64,000 nucleotides of DNA, taken from the NCBI GenBank assembly GCA_963744875.1, contig CAVUVQ010000010.1, positions 682,001 to 746,000 on the forward strand, in the 5' to 3' direction. The position numbers and the translations under genes were made by a program. The stretch's first letter is position 1; each line of letters begins with the position of its first letter. The notes beneath the pieces are model-generated. The model was not told where the DNA came from. It saw nothing but the letters and a program-made list of their open reading frames with translations, and ran no database searches. Source of the stretch: JACDAE01 sp963744875 (GTDB taxonomy: Bacteria > Chloroflexota > Ktedonobacteria > Ktedonobacterales > Ktedonobacteraceae). Below, one piece after another: positions 53,852 through 63,748 of the stretch.

Positions 53852-54069
53852 AATAGGCCTCTCCTTCTTGTCAGGTCAAGCATTATAAATATATAAGACG
53901 AGTGGAGTCGCGTTTCATCAAATACAGGTCTCTCCTTGCGACTAATGAGATATGTTATTGCAGGTTTCGCATTTCTACATTTCTATATGCGCGTATGTTA
54001 CAATCAAGAAAGAGAAACAAGAGTTCATTATAAATGCTTGCTTATAACATTGTCTAAAGGAATGTTTAC

Positions 54070-55342
54070 ATGAGCAATTGGGCTAAACTACCCGCTCAAA
54101 GAAGACTATACCGCGCTTTTCTCAGTCATGCACATACTGATAAAAGCTTCGTAGAACAACTATATCATTGGTTAAATACAAAAGCTGGAATACCCATCTG
54201 GTATGACAAATATAATCTTCCTCCCAGCGCCAACATAGCAACTGAACTGCCAAATGCCATCCTGGAATGCCGCAATATAATCATCATTATATCAAAGGCT
54301 TCTATAAAATCCGGTTGGGTCGAAGCGGAGTATAGCGCCGCTATGACACAAAAAACCAGATACAAACAGTACCAAATTATTTCCATCCGCATAGAAGATT
54401 GCGAATTACCAGGTTTTCTAGCAATATATAAGTGTATTGATGCTTTTGACAAAAAAGTTGATACGAAACTCACTTTTGAATTGCTCACGGCTTTGTACTA
54501 TGACAATAAGGCTTTAGCACTTGAAAATGTTTCCGATCTTTACATCAGTCGTTCCTGGCGTCCAACCGAAGCTTCTTTACCCGACTATGTATGCCAACAA
54601 CTTGACATGGCTGGCTTCAGATTGATTGGAGATTCTGAAGATCAACGAAGATATAGCCCCGAAAGAGTTCAATCGCTAATTAAAAACTGTGGTGGACTAG
54701 TTTGCATACTTCCAAATCGTGGTGATGGTAGCGTATCAAAATATATGCTTGATGAGATTGATTTTGCCCAAAAAGCTGGTTTACCATCTCTTATTATCGC
54801 AGAAACTGGATTAGATTTACCCGCACATCTTGCTCAATACGCTATATTTATGACAATTGATGATATTGACAAAGAAGAATTTTCCATGATGTTACGACAT
54901 AAAGTCGAGAAATTGTAATGAACAGTGGCAACAGCCCTCTCAACCATACTATACTTTCTTAGCAACCAACCTGGATGACGAGCAAAGAAACATGAACATT
55001 AAGCAAGTTATCCAGCATATCACTGCCATGCCATGTATAATAGGGGACAAGTTACCTGAAAGCCATATTCGGGAACTCATTGCCAGACAAATTTCTAAAG
55101 CTTCCTTAGTCATTGCTGATATCTCTGATAATAATATCAATTCGTGCATAGAAGCGGGTATCGCGATAGGGGCCGAGATACCTCTTAGACTAATAGCGCG
55201 TGCTCCTCGTGGCAATATACCTTTTATGCTTAGCAATCATGAAGTTTTCACTTACAATGATGACACGGAAATGCTAGCCGCCATCCATCAGATTGCTTTC
55301 CCCCGGCGCAGAAGAGTAATTAATAGCGAGCTACCGCGTTAA
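54070..55342 (+). pseudogene. multi-domain TIR protein, frameshifted
   Basis: The first frame (54070-54918) starts with a TIR domain (residues 12-140: YRAFLSHAHTDKSFVEQLYH, IPIWYDKYNLPPSANIATEL, and GWVEAEYSAA with the likely catalytic Glu). A second alpha/beta domain follows (150-282: SWRPTEASLPDYVCQQLDMA, GGLVCILPNRGDG). The reading then continues in the next frame as NEQWQQPSQPYYTFLATNLD, then GDKLPESHIRELIARQISKA and SLVIADISDNNINSCIEAGI, a third TIR-like/nucleoside-deoxyribosyltransferase-like domain, ending at 55342. One inserted T near 54916 separates them; the repaired protein has about 423 residues. AAAGGA precedes the ATG. Confidence 0.75.
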
Positions 55343-55470
55343 CATTTCAACCAGGCACTCAGTATCGGCCAAAACTCAATGATATACTATTTCTTAAAGA
55401 TAAATGCTTATATAATCTGTTCCTCAACACGCTCCATCGCGATCATCAGGGATTGCGATAGAAAGGCGGG

Positions 55471-57468
55471 ATGTTTCCTATGATCACTCCTATTGATGAA
55501 GGTCAACCACTGTGGGAACCCTCGGCGGAGATGAAACAACAGGCCAACGTAACTCATTATATACAATGGCTGGAGAATACACGACAATTACATTTTGCAG
55601 CACGCGAAGATCTGTGGAAATGGTCCGTGACAAACATTGAGGATTTCTGGGCCTCGCTCTGGGAGTATTTTCATGTGCAGTCCTCTAAGCCCTACAACAG
55701 AGTGCTGACTGCAAGAAAAATGCCGGGTGCAGAGTGGTTCCCTGGCGCGGAACTCAATTATGCGGAACACGTCTTTCGCAATGCAACGCCAGAGCATCCT
55801 GCTTTACTCTTCCGCTCCGAACGACACGAACTGGTTACCATCTCATGGGATGAATTGCGCCAGAAAGTAAGTGCAATCGCGCAAGCATTACGCAAAATGG
55901 GTGTGCAGCGCGGAGATCGTGTTGTAGCATACATGCCTAACATTCCTGAGACAGTAATTGCGTTCCTGGCATGTGCAAGCCTGGGCGCGACCTGGTCCAG
56001 TTGCTCACCCGATTTTGGTACGCAGAGCGTGATTGATCGCTTCCAGCAGATTGAACCTACAGTGCTCTTTGCCGTCGATGGCTACCAATATAATGGACGC
56101 ATATTTGACCGCTTACCCATCCTCGCTGATCTGCAAAAAGCCTTGCCTACGCTGCAAAAAACGGTGCTCGTACCCTATATCTCCAGTTCGATAGAGGCAA
56201 TGTATCCTGATGTGGTACTCTGGTCTTCTCTTCTCGCTGAGCAAGAGGCCGAGCTTACCTTCGAGCAGGTTCCATTCGATCATCCATTGTGGGTACTCTA
56301 CTCATCAGGCACCACAGGCTTACCAAAGGCAATTGTACATGGACAGGGCGGCATTCTACTGGAGCATATGAAACAACTGCGCTTAGACGCAGATCTGAAG
56401 CCGGGTGATCGCTTCTTCTGGTTTTCGACAACGGGCTGGATGATGTGGAATCTGCTGATTGGGGGCTTGCTCATTGGAGCGACGGTACTGCTCTACGATG
56501 GTAGCCCGGCCTATCCGGATATGGGAACATTATGGAAGTATGCTCAGGATGGTGGTGCAACGCTTTTTGGAACCAGTGCTGGTTATATTGCTTCCTGCAT
56601 GAAGGCTGGCATTGAGCCTGGTAAGACGTATGATCTGAGCAAGTTGCGTACGATTGGCTCAACGGGATCACCCTTATCACCGGAGGGCTTTCTCTGGGTG
56701 TATGAGCATGTGAAGCACGATCTCTGGCTGGCCTCGATCAGTGGCGGCACCGATGTATGCTCGGCATTCGTGGGCGGCTCCATTCTGTTGCCAGTACGTA
56801 CAGGTGAGCTGCAATGTCGTCTGCTTGGCATCAGTGTAGAAGCGTTTGATGAGCAGGGGCAATTGCTTATTGATGAAGTAGGAGAACTGGTTATCACGCA
56901 GCCCATGCCTTCGATGCCGCTTTACTTCTGGAATGATCCCGATGGACAGCGCTACTTTGAAAGCTACTTTAGCATGTATCCGGGTGTGTGGCGGCATGGC
57001 GACTGGATCAAGATTACGTCGCGTGGAAGTGCGATCATCTATGGACGGTCGGATTCGACGATCAATCGTATGGGAATTCGTATGGGGAGCAGCGAGATCT
57101 ATCGCGTTGTCGAAGGCATACCAGAGGTACTTGATAGCTTGATTATAGGGGTAGAGCAACCGGGTGGACGCTATTATATGCCGCTCTTCGTCGTATTGCG
57201 CGAAGGGGTAGAGCTGGATGATGTGTTAAAGACAAAGATCAAAAGCACTTTGCGCACCCACATCTCTCCACATCACGTACCGGACGAGATTATCCAGGTT
57301 AGCGATGTGCCACGTACGCTCAGCGGCAAGAAACTGGAGGTGCCCATCAAGAAACTTTTCATGGGTGTTCCACTAGAAAAGGCTATCAGTGTGGATGCAT
57401 TGAGTAATCCGCAGGCGTTGCAGTTTTATAGTGAGTTGGCGCAGCAAAAAGGCACAGCAATATCATAG
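55471..57468 (+). CDS. acetoacetyl-CoA synthetase
   Basis: A 665-residue ANL-family enzyme that activates acetoacetate with ATP and CoA. It feeds ketone bodies or poly-hydroxybutyrate breakdown products back into acetyl-CoA or polyester synthesis. Typical features: PLWEPSAEMKQQANVTHYIQ at the start, PGAEWFPGAELNYAEHVFRN, the P-loop-like YSSGTTGLPKAIVHGQGG, GTSAGYI, and SGGTDVCSAFVGG. The C-terminal SGKKLEVPIKKL holds the catalytic Lys. Length matches the family. Start ATG 55471 has AAAGGCGGG just upstream. Not linked to neighbours. Confidence 0.93.
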   Translation: MFPMITPIDEGQPLWEPSAEMKQQANVTHYIQWLENTRQLHFAAREDLWKWSVTNIEDFWASLWEYFHVQSSKPYNRVLTARKMPGAEWFPGAELNYAEHVFRNATPEHPALLFRSERHELVTISWDELRQKVSAIAQALRKMGVQRGDRVVAYMPNIPETVIAFLACASLGATWSSCSPDFGTQSVIDRFQQIEPTVLFAVDGYQYNGRIFDRLPILADLQKALPTLQKTVLVPYISSSIEAMYPDVVLWSSLLAEQEAELTFEQVPFDHPLWVLYSSGTTGLPKAIVHGQGGILLEHMKQLRLDADLKPGDRFFWFSTTGWMMWNLLIGGLLIGATVLLYDGSPAYPDMGTLWKYAQDGGATLFGTSAGYIASCMKAGIEPGKTYDLSKLRTIGSTGSPLSPEGFLWVYEHVKHDLWLASISGGTDVCSAFVGGSILLPVRTGELQCRLLGISVEAFDEQGQLLIDEVGELVITQPMPSMPLYFWNDPDGQRYFESYFSMYPGVWRHGDWIKITSRGSAIIYGRSDSTINRMGIRMGSSEIYRVVEGIPEVLDSLIIGVEQPGGRYYMPLFVVLREGVELDDVLKTKIKSTLRTHISPHHVPDEIIQVSDVPRTLSGKKLEVPIKKLFMGVPLEKAISVDALSNPQALQFYSELAQQKGTAIS

Positions 57469-57489
57469 CGCTGGGGCCGCATTTACGAC

Positions 57490-57719
57490 CATTGACTCCA
57501 ACAAATTGAGGGATTTGCCAAAAATGATGCATCAAAAACACAGAAAAACGCGTAAAACGGTAGGGACCCGATTGCATCGCGTCCGGGATTGATCGGAACC
57601 GTGGCGCCACGGTTCATGAATCCCGGACGCGATGCAATCGGGTCCCTACCGTTTTACGCGCATTCCAAGCATTCGTGTCGTGCTTGCGTCATTTTTTTCC
57701 GAAAGAGTTGGAGTCAATG
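57490..57719. mobile_element. MITE copy 3 inserted in a palindromic repeat
   Basis: A 230-bp element with the same perfect 13-bp ends (CATTGACTCCAAC...GTTGGAGTCAATG) as copy 1. The flanks CATTTACGAC and CGTTTACGCC match at 8 of 10 positions, an aged target duplication. The inner palindrome extends through GGAACCGTGGCGCCACGGTT to almost the centre. The insertion splits a hairpin whose arms are GGGGCCGCATTTACG on the left and CGGCGTAAACGTGGCCCCTA (57772-57791) on the right. Confidence 0.85.
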
Positions 57720-57861
57720 CGTTTACGCCGCCCATATGTGGCGAGGCGAATCGTTTCATACACACAAGGGCGGCGTAAACGTGGCCCCTACGGAAACCTT
57801 GACTTTTGCTTTATGTATAGCGCACACTAGAAACAGTTGAGATTAAGAGTAAGGGGGAAAT

Positions 57862-59025
57862 ATGAGTTCGAACATTCCCAGACCGGTTATAGAGCTTGTC
57901 GAACGTGTGACGGTGCATGTACCTGATTCGGTGATGCTGATGGCGGACCGGGCGACGCAGTTTCTTTATCGGGTGACCGATGGACGTGTGGGAGGGCAAC
58001 AATTACATTATTCTATGCTTGTGCTGCATGCGGTTGGGCGCAAGAGTGGAGAGGCTCGTCCACATGCGTTACTTTATTTTCGTGATGGTGAGAACCTGAT
58101 TGTGTGTGCGTCGAATAATGGTTCGCCAAAGTTGCCCGGCTGGTATCTGAATATCCAGGCGCAGCCGCGTGTCTGGGTGCAGCATGGACGGATCAAAAGG
58201 GAGGTGATTGCAGAAACGGTGACCGACGAGAAAGAGCGAGAACGGCTCTGGCAGAGGTTGTTGCAGGTGCGTCCTAACTTTGCCGAATATCAAAAGTCCA
58301 CGACGCGTGTATTTCCGATGGTTGTACTGAAGCCACTTCCCGGTGAAGACTTAACAAGTCTAGAAAGAAGATCACGCATGAGCAAGTATATTTTTGATCC
58401 CGTCGTCATTGAAGAGATCAGCAAGAGACATCTTGGTGAGCAACCCCTTGAGCAGATGTTTGCCAATATTGCCGCCGACCTCGCCGAGACGTATCCGGGA
58501 GCAATTGACACATCGAAGCCCTGGATTTTCAATAACGCAGGTGGAGTGATGTTGCAGATGAAGTTATATCATGCCTCGTTGACTGAATATATTATGATCT
58601 GGGGCACACCGATTGGAAGTGAGGGACATACAGGCCGTCACCTGGCCGAATTCCATGATATCGTGCTGGATGGAGAGGCCTGGTATTATACCGAGGGACA
58701 ATTGACGCGCGACGTATATACACCTGGAGATTATGTCTTTGTGGGCAAAGGAGAGAGCGCAGGCATGCATTATCCCGATCACGTGTGGATGATTGAGTAT
58801 GCACGCGGCTCGATGCCTGCGCTATTCCCATTCGGGTTGGCCGATGGCCTCTTCAGCACGCTAGACTATAAGACATTAGGACAAACACTAATGATTTATT
58901 TCTCGTTGCTGATGAAAAGTTTATCGCGTGGGCAAAAGCTTATAGCCGGTACGATGGTGGGATTGTCGCTGATGCTGTTAGCGATGAGGGGTGTGAGTGG
59001 GAAACGACGTAGGCGGCGCGGATAA
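57862..59025 (+). CDS. fusion of F420-dependent nitroreductase (Ddn) and ERG2/sigma-1 receptor domain
   Basis: A 387-residue protein. Residues 1-160 follow the deazaflavin (F420)-dependent nitroreductase family: HAVGRKSGEARPHALLYFRD, PGWYLNIQAQPRVWVQ, LQVRPNFAEYQK and the end VVLKPL. Residues 173-355 match the eukaryotic sterol C8-isomerase/sigma-1 receptor family: IFNNAGGVM, LYHASLTEYIMIWGTP, GSEGHTGRHLAEFHDIVLDG and WMIEYARGSMPALFPFGLAD. Asp266 and Glu312 align with Asp126 and Glu172 of the human sigma-1 receptor. A C-terminal helix (360-378) may anchor it. An internal ATG at 58378 could yield the second domain alone. The catalysed reaction is unknown; a sterol or terpenoid substrate is an inference. 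Confidence 0.85.
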   Translation: MSSNIPRPVIELVERVTVHVPDSVMLMADRATQFLYRVTDGRVGGQQLHYSMLVLHAVGRKSGEARPHALLYFRDGENLIVCASNNGSPKLPGWYLNIQAQPRVWVQHGRIKREVIAETVTDEKERERLWQRLLQVRPNFAEYQKSTTRVFPMVVLKPLPGEDLTSLERRSRMSKYIFDPVVIEEISKRHLGEQPLEQMFANIAADLAETYPGAIDTSKPWIFNNAGGVMLQMKLYHASLTEYIMIWGTPIGSEGHTGRHLAEFHDIVLDGEAWYYTEGQLTRDVYTPGDYVFVGKGESAGMHYPDHVWMIEYARGSMPALFPFGLADGLFSTLDYKTLGQTLMIYFSLLMKSLSRGQKLIAGTMVGLSLMLLAMRGVSGKRRRRRG

Positions 59026-59041
59026 TATATGGGATGAGACG

Positions 59042-59071
59042 GGGGCGCGACGGGCTTATAAATCGCGCCCC
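59042..59071. repeat. GGGGCGCGA palindrome
   Basis: Nine-bp arms GGGGCGCGA and TCGCGCCCC with CGGGCTTATAAA between, 16 bases past the fusion gene. Compact member of the dispersed family. Confidence 0.65.
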
Positions 59072-59143
59072 TACATCATCCATTTATTCGTGATAAAAGA
59101 GTAATTAATTGTTCAAAGGAAAATTTATGCCTGTTTCGATGCA

Positions 59144-59644
59144 TCAATCTATTTTAGAAGCATCGAGCCAGTGGCGAATGTGCTGTGCATGGTCATGATA
59201 GTGTTCGTAAGAATTGTCTGCAATCACCGCGATAATGGAGGAACCGGGCCAGGGTTTCGTCCAGGCAAAGCGATCTGAACCGTTCAAGTCCTCCTCCGAA
59301 AGCTTTTGAGTTAGCAGATCCACCTGTTGGAGAAACTGCTGATGAGCATCATAAAAAAGCTTCTGCACCTGTGTCAGGGAGTGATCTTGATGCTCCCGGT
59401 AAATCCGCTCATTTGCTTCCATATCAAGTCGTTCCGATGGTTGTGGAGTCACTCCGCGCAAAAACTCCTCTAGCCAGCGGGTGCAAAGCTGTTCCCAAAC
59501 GGCAATATGGGCCATGATATCCTTCACGGACCATTCCCCATCACCGGTCGCAGTACATAATTGAGCCTCATTTAGAGGAGCAATAAGTGATTTAAAACGC
59601 GCATGTTCCATCTGGATTGTGTTCAGCAAGGTTGCTTTGTCCAT
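59144..59644 (-). CDS. ClbS/DfsB-family four-helix protein
   Basis: A 166-residue DinB-like four-helix bundle of the ClbS/DfsB (DUF1706) type: TLLNTIQMEHARFKSLIAPL, WSVKDIMAHIAVWEQLCTRW, and at the end NSYEHYHDHAQHIRHWL. ClbS hydrolyses colibactin's cyclopropane; the role here is unknown and may be resistance to a reactive metabolite. ATG 59644 has GGAGG six bases upstream. Confidence 0.8.
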   Translation of the reverse strand: MDKATLLNTIQMEHARFKSLIAPLNEAQLCTATGDGEWSVKDIMAHIAVWEQLCTRWLEEFLRGVTPQPSERLDMEANERIYREHQDHSLTQVQKLFYDAHQQFLQQVDLLTQKLSEEDLNGSDRFAWTKPWPGSSIIAVIADNSYEHYHDHAQHIRHWLDASKID

Positions 59645-59716
59645 TTTTATCCTCCAACAGGCTTTGTGTGAAACATATAAGCTGAAAGATAACTATAATT
59701 TATAATTATACCTTCT

Positions 59717-60669
59717 TTACAGGATGTTATCTGTACTCCCATAATGAGGATCCTGCTTTTTCCTCAGATCATACAAAGGCTGGCCAGTTTTTGCGGCGAT
59801 GACTGAGAGGACACCGCGCATCTGTTGGTCATATTCTTCAGGTGGCAGCACAGGGATAGCGAAACCCGAACGAAACGATTTGGAGCGCAACCAGGTCCAG
59901 CGAACGAGGTTCTGTTCACTTGCAACCTCCAATATTAACGGTTGCCGATCTTTGAAGTATTTAAAATTGGAGGGATTGGTGATCGCGAAGAGGCGTGCCT
60001 CGCTCCAGGGAATACTTTGCAGACGAGGAGTTATGCCAGAGACCATGATACCATAATCCGTAAGTGTTACCTGTTCGCGGGCTTTTATATACAGAATAGC
60101 GTACAGGGTGCCAACGATAAGCAATGAGGCGAGCGCCCAGACGCCCAGGATAATGAGAAGTATCCCGATATGAACTGGATGGGTTGGAGGAGCACTGTGT
60201 GCTTGTTCACCAAAGACGAGACCGATAATAAAAGGTATCACAAGCGACACAAATAGTGTGATCGTTAGAATTAATAATAAGCGCCGGTTGGAGCGCATTC
60301 TGATGGTCAATGGCAAGGAAACGGCCTGAGCATTGGGCACAGGTTGTTCTGCTGCAAGGAGGCTCTGATCGCCTTGAGCGGCGGCCTGCCTCTTCTGATC
60401 AAAACGTTTCCAGGTACGCACGACGAAAACATAGAGAATTGCCAGCATCGTCCATACAGATGGGCGGACCAAAGGTATTGAAGAATAAGCCAGGCGAAAA
60501 TTGTCCTTGCGCATTGATTGGACCAACGCTGGTGAGGATTTTCGCAATTGCAATCAAACCACTGGAATGCAGCGAATATCCAATACATGATGAGTAACCA
60601 CGAGAATGTTTTGATACGAGGATCAGTCTTTACGACCCGTTTTTGTTGAGTAAACATGGCCTGTTTCAT
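59717..60669 (-). pseudogene. PH-like membrane protein, frameshifted
   Basis: Translation starts at ATG 60669 (AAAGGTG five bases upstream) with a first membrane helix (TFSWLLIMYWIFAAFQWF). The frame then degenerates, and a second frame continues from about 60553 with YSSIPLVRPSVWTMLAILYV. Two further helices (LLLILTITLFVSLVIPFIIG, ILLIILGVWALASLLIVGTL) precede a beta-rich PH-like domain (about 160-250: VTLTDYGIMVSG, RLQSIPWSEARLFAI). Here one base is missing, or two added, near 60550, unlike most other breaks. The intact protein would have about 317 residues. Function unknown. Confidence 0.65.
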
Positions 60670-60834
60670 AATTTCACCTTTATATTCAATAAAGAAATGT
60701 TTTTCTGATACACCTTAACATATACTCTGATATATGTATCACGCTTTTCCATAGGCGATAGATGCACATAAAAAATGGCCTAACGGGGTATCATCCAGCA
60801 TTATGGATATCGGGCAAAGATGCTTAAGAATGTC

Positions 60835-61839
60835 TCAATCAAACTCAACGGACGATGCAGGTAAATCTCCAATCGAGGTTTTTTCGATAGTATGGGGTTG
60901 GCGATAATAGGGAGAGAGGCGTAGCACCCACCAGCGGGCGATGGGACGCACCAGTGAGACAAGTTGCTTCTGATGGCCGAAGATGCGTGTCAGGTGCTGG
61001 ACGATATCATCAAAAGAGTAGCGTTGATAGTCGAGCAGGCGCTGACTTTCTGTGGTATCGAGCCAGTCGGCGAAGTAAGGTTCGGTCGCGAAGGCGTTCT
61101 CTGGGAGCATACCGAGGCCCATCATATTCAGCATACGTGCGAGATATTCGTGGTAGGTTACCTGGCATGAGGGGCCACCGCCGATGAGCAGGATTTTGCC
61201 CCATATCTCTTCGTTGCGCATACCATTGGCGATGGCTAATCCGGCGTCATAGGTGTGGACGAGTTCGAAGCGAGTTGCGAGAGGAATTTTGTACATAATG
61301 GGATGAGGCTTGCGCAGGGCCAGGGGGACGATATCGCAGAAGCGGTAGATGGACCAGTCAAGGCCGGATGCCCGTACCATCTCTTCGCAGGCAATCTTGT
61401 GGGTGGAATAGTGATCAATAGCGTGCATTGGATCGGTGACTTTGCGTGGTGGTGGTAAGTGTTGGGTGGTGCCGAAGACTTGAAAGGTAGAGACGAAGAG
61501 GAATTTGGGAGGTTTTGGCTGGTTACAGGCAGCGGTGAGAAGATTGCGTGTACCTTCGACGTTGATTGCGCGTGCAAACTCGGGACGATCTTCACTCATG
61601 GGTGGGATGATATAGGCGGTGTGGATAATGACATCCTGGTCTCGGACAGCGGCTGCGTGATCGGCGGGATGGAGGAGGTCGCTACGGAACAGTTCTATTT
61701 TGCCTGCAAATTGCCGTGCGGTGAGGATGTGGGCGTTACGACGCGTCACGAAGCAGCGGACGTGGTGTCCCTGACGGAGAAGTTCGTGAAGGGTACTCAT
61801 GCCGAGGTTGCCGAAAGCGCCGGTGAGGAGAATTTTCAT
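60835..61839 (-). CDS. NAD(P)-dependent sugar epimerase/dehydratase-like protein
   Basis: A 334-residue extended short-chain dehydrogenase. Nucleotide-binding GAFGNLG lies at residues 7-13, FRSDL at the substrate side, INVEGTRNLL, and the catalytic YSTHK (YxxxK) with Ser in FVSTFQVFG. It probably acts on a nucleotide sugar or a sterol-like substrate, like 3-beta-HSD-type members. The start ATG 61839 has AAGGAG about 11 bases upstream. Not clustered with partners. Confidence 0.83.
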   Translation of the reverse strand: MKILLTGAFGNLGMSTLHELLRQGHHVRCFVTRRNAHILTARQFAGKIELFRSDLLHPADHAAAVRDQDVIIHTAYIIPPMSEDRPEFARAINVEGTRNLLTAACNQPKPPKFLFVSTFQVFGTTQHLPPPRKVTDPMHAIDHYSTHKIACEEMVRASGLDWSIYRFCDIVPLALRKPHPIMYKIPLATRFELVHTYDAGLAIANGMRNEEIWGKILLIGGGPSCQVTYHEYLARMLNMMGLGMLPENAFATEPYFADWLDTTESQRLLDYQRYSFDDIVQHLTRIFGHQKQLVSLVRPIARWWVLRLSPYYRQPHTIEKTSIGDLPASSVEFD

Positions 61840-62352
61840 GTGGGCGGGTGCTCCTTATAGAATGCCTAAAGGATGATTACAGACCTTGCTTGTATAGGCT
61901 CTTCCCTAGTGTAACATTACCATTTGCGGAGAGACAATGAATGGAGAGGTGATAGATTTTTAGTAGCAAGGTAACTGGCAATGATTTATTGTTTCAGGTC
62001 TACAGTAGAGAAGTGCTTTTTTAGATAGAAAAAGAAGATTTTTGATACAAAAGTAAGACAGAAGCAACTTTTCTAACGTTGTTACGAATAAATAGAAGAG
62101 GAGATTCGAGAAAGCGCGAAGGACAAAGGGAACGCCAAATTGTTATCCATAGATAGTCAGTTTATGATCAATCCAGAGAACCATCATGAACACAAGACAA
62201 GATGGGATAGGCAACACACACCAACTATGCTATACTGCACAGGAACCATGATGGCGCTTATTGCGTCCACTTTATAGGGCGTTACTTATCGCGCTCACCG
62301 AACGATAACAGTCATAGGATATTCTTAAGATTGAGTGAGAGGAATACGAATT
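61840..62352. other. intergenic gap before secD
   Basis: About 510 AT-rich bases without a recognisable gene, RNA or hairpin. A possible -10 box TATACT lies near 62229, without a clear -35, and a purine-rich ribosome site (GAGAGGA) precedes ATG 62353. Confidence 0.4.
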
Positions 62353-63737
62353 ATGCGTCGAGGAACACTGCCGCTCCTCTTGTTTATTATTGTATTAGCC
62401 GTGGGCGCGGCATACGTCGTCTTCTGGCCTACATACAGGGGTAAATGGAAACTTGCCCAATCCCTGGAGCATCACAGAGGGCCTTGATCTAAAAGGCGGC
62501 ATCCAGGTTCTACTGTTACCAGCAATGCCGGGCAACATCCTACAAATGACGAGATGCAAGGTGTACTTCAACAGATTGAGGGAGCGTGTCAGTAATGCGG
62601 CAGGCGTCAACGAACCAAGCGTTCGGCTGCAAAGTGTTGGTAATCAAACAGGTGTATCTGTAGAATTGCCAGGTGCCAACAGTGGTAACCAGGATGCAGA
62701 TCATTAACATCGTTGAAGCAACAAGGCGTTCTCGAAATATGGAATACAGGTTCGACCAGCGTACCGCAAGGCACAACGTTTGACCCCACTCAGTACAAAT
62801 CGACTATTCCAGATGGGAAACCGCTCTTCACCGGAAAAGATCTTGATCCTGGCCAGTTGGGCGTTAGCCAGGATCAGCAAACAGGGCAATACGTCGTCAA
62901 CTTTGCCATGAAAGGTGCGGCCTTTGGTAAGTTGAGTACCTATACAGCTGCTAACGTTGGCAATTATATGACCATCACGTTGGATAGACAGGTCATTTCA
63001 TCGCCAGTGATTCAACAGGCGCTACCTGGCAGTGGAGATATCCAGGGCAACTTTACACTGACAATCGGCAACGGCGCTAAAAAATATCCTGCAATCTGGT
63101 GCATTACCTGTGCCGATGACAAGTTGAAAGCGAGAGCACGGTTGGAGCAACGCTGGGACAGGATTCGATCGACAGAAGCTTGATGGCCGGTGAGATTGGT
63201 ATCGGCATCGTTATCCTGTTTATGCTGTTCTACTACCGTTTGCCTGGCTTCCTGGCAGACATTGCCCTCATAGTGTACACACTTCTCACCTTCGCCATCT
63301 TCAAACTCATTGGTGTGACGCTGACGCTGGCAGGTATTGCGGGGTTCATTCTTTCGATTGGTATGGCGGTAGACGCCAACGTACTGATCTTTGAACGCAT
63401 CAAGGAAGAATTAAGAGCAGGGAGATTGCTCTCATCGGCCATCGACGTTGGTTGGAGACGTGCATGGCCTTCGATTCGTGACTCAAACATCTCGACACTC
63501 ATTACTTGCTCCGTTCTGTACGCGTTTGGCAGTAACTTTGGTGCAACGATCATCGTTGGCTTCGCCTCTACGCTGGCCATTGGTGTCGCAATCAGCATGT
63601 TTACCGCCGTCGTCGTCACACGCACGCTTCTAAACCTGCTTGTACCGACTGGCGCTATCAACCATCCTGCGTTCTTCGGGTTGCCTGCTGGCTCCATTGC
63701 CACGGCATCGCTGGGACGCCGGAATGGCACGCTGTAG
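62353..63737 (+). pseudogene. secD: protein-export membrane protein SecD, many frameshifts
   Basis: SecD helps SecYEG drive exported proteins with the proton gradient. From ATG 62353 the first helix (LPLLLFIIVLAVGAAYVVFW) is intact, then the reading must change frame at about 62447, 62525, 62583, 62700, 62706, 63080 and 63124 to follow the family: LPNPWSITEGLDLKGGIQVL, VSNAAGVNEPSVRLQSVGNQ, VLEIWNTGS, the late NILQSGALPVP, VGATLGQDSIDRSLMAG, and the membrane part with GMAVDANVLIFERIKEEL. Nearly all changes are single added bases with the residues conserved. The total length (about 460 residues) is normal. SecF follows 11 bases later. Confidence 0.85.
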
Positions 63738-63748
63738 AGGAGGAAGTC

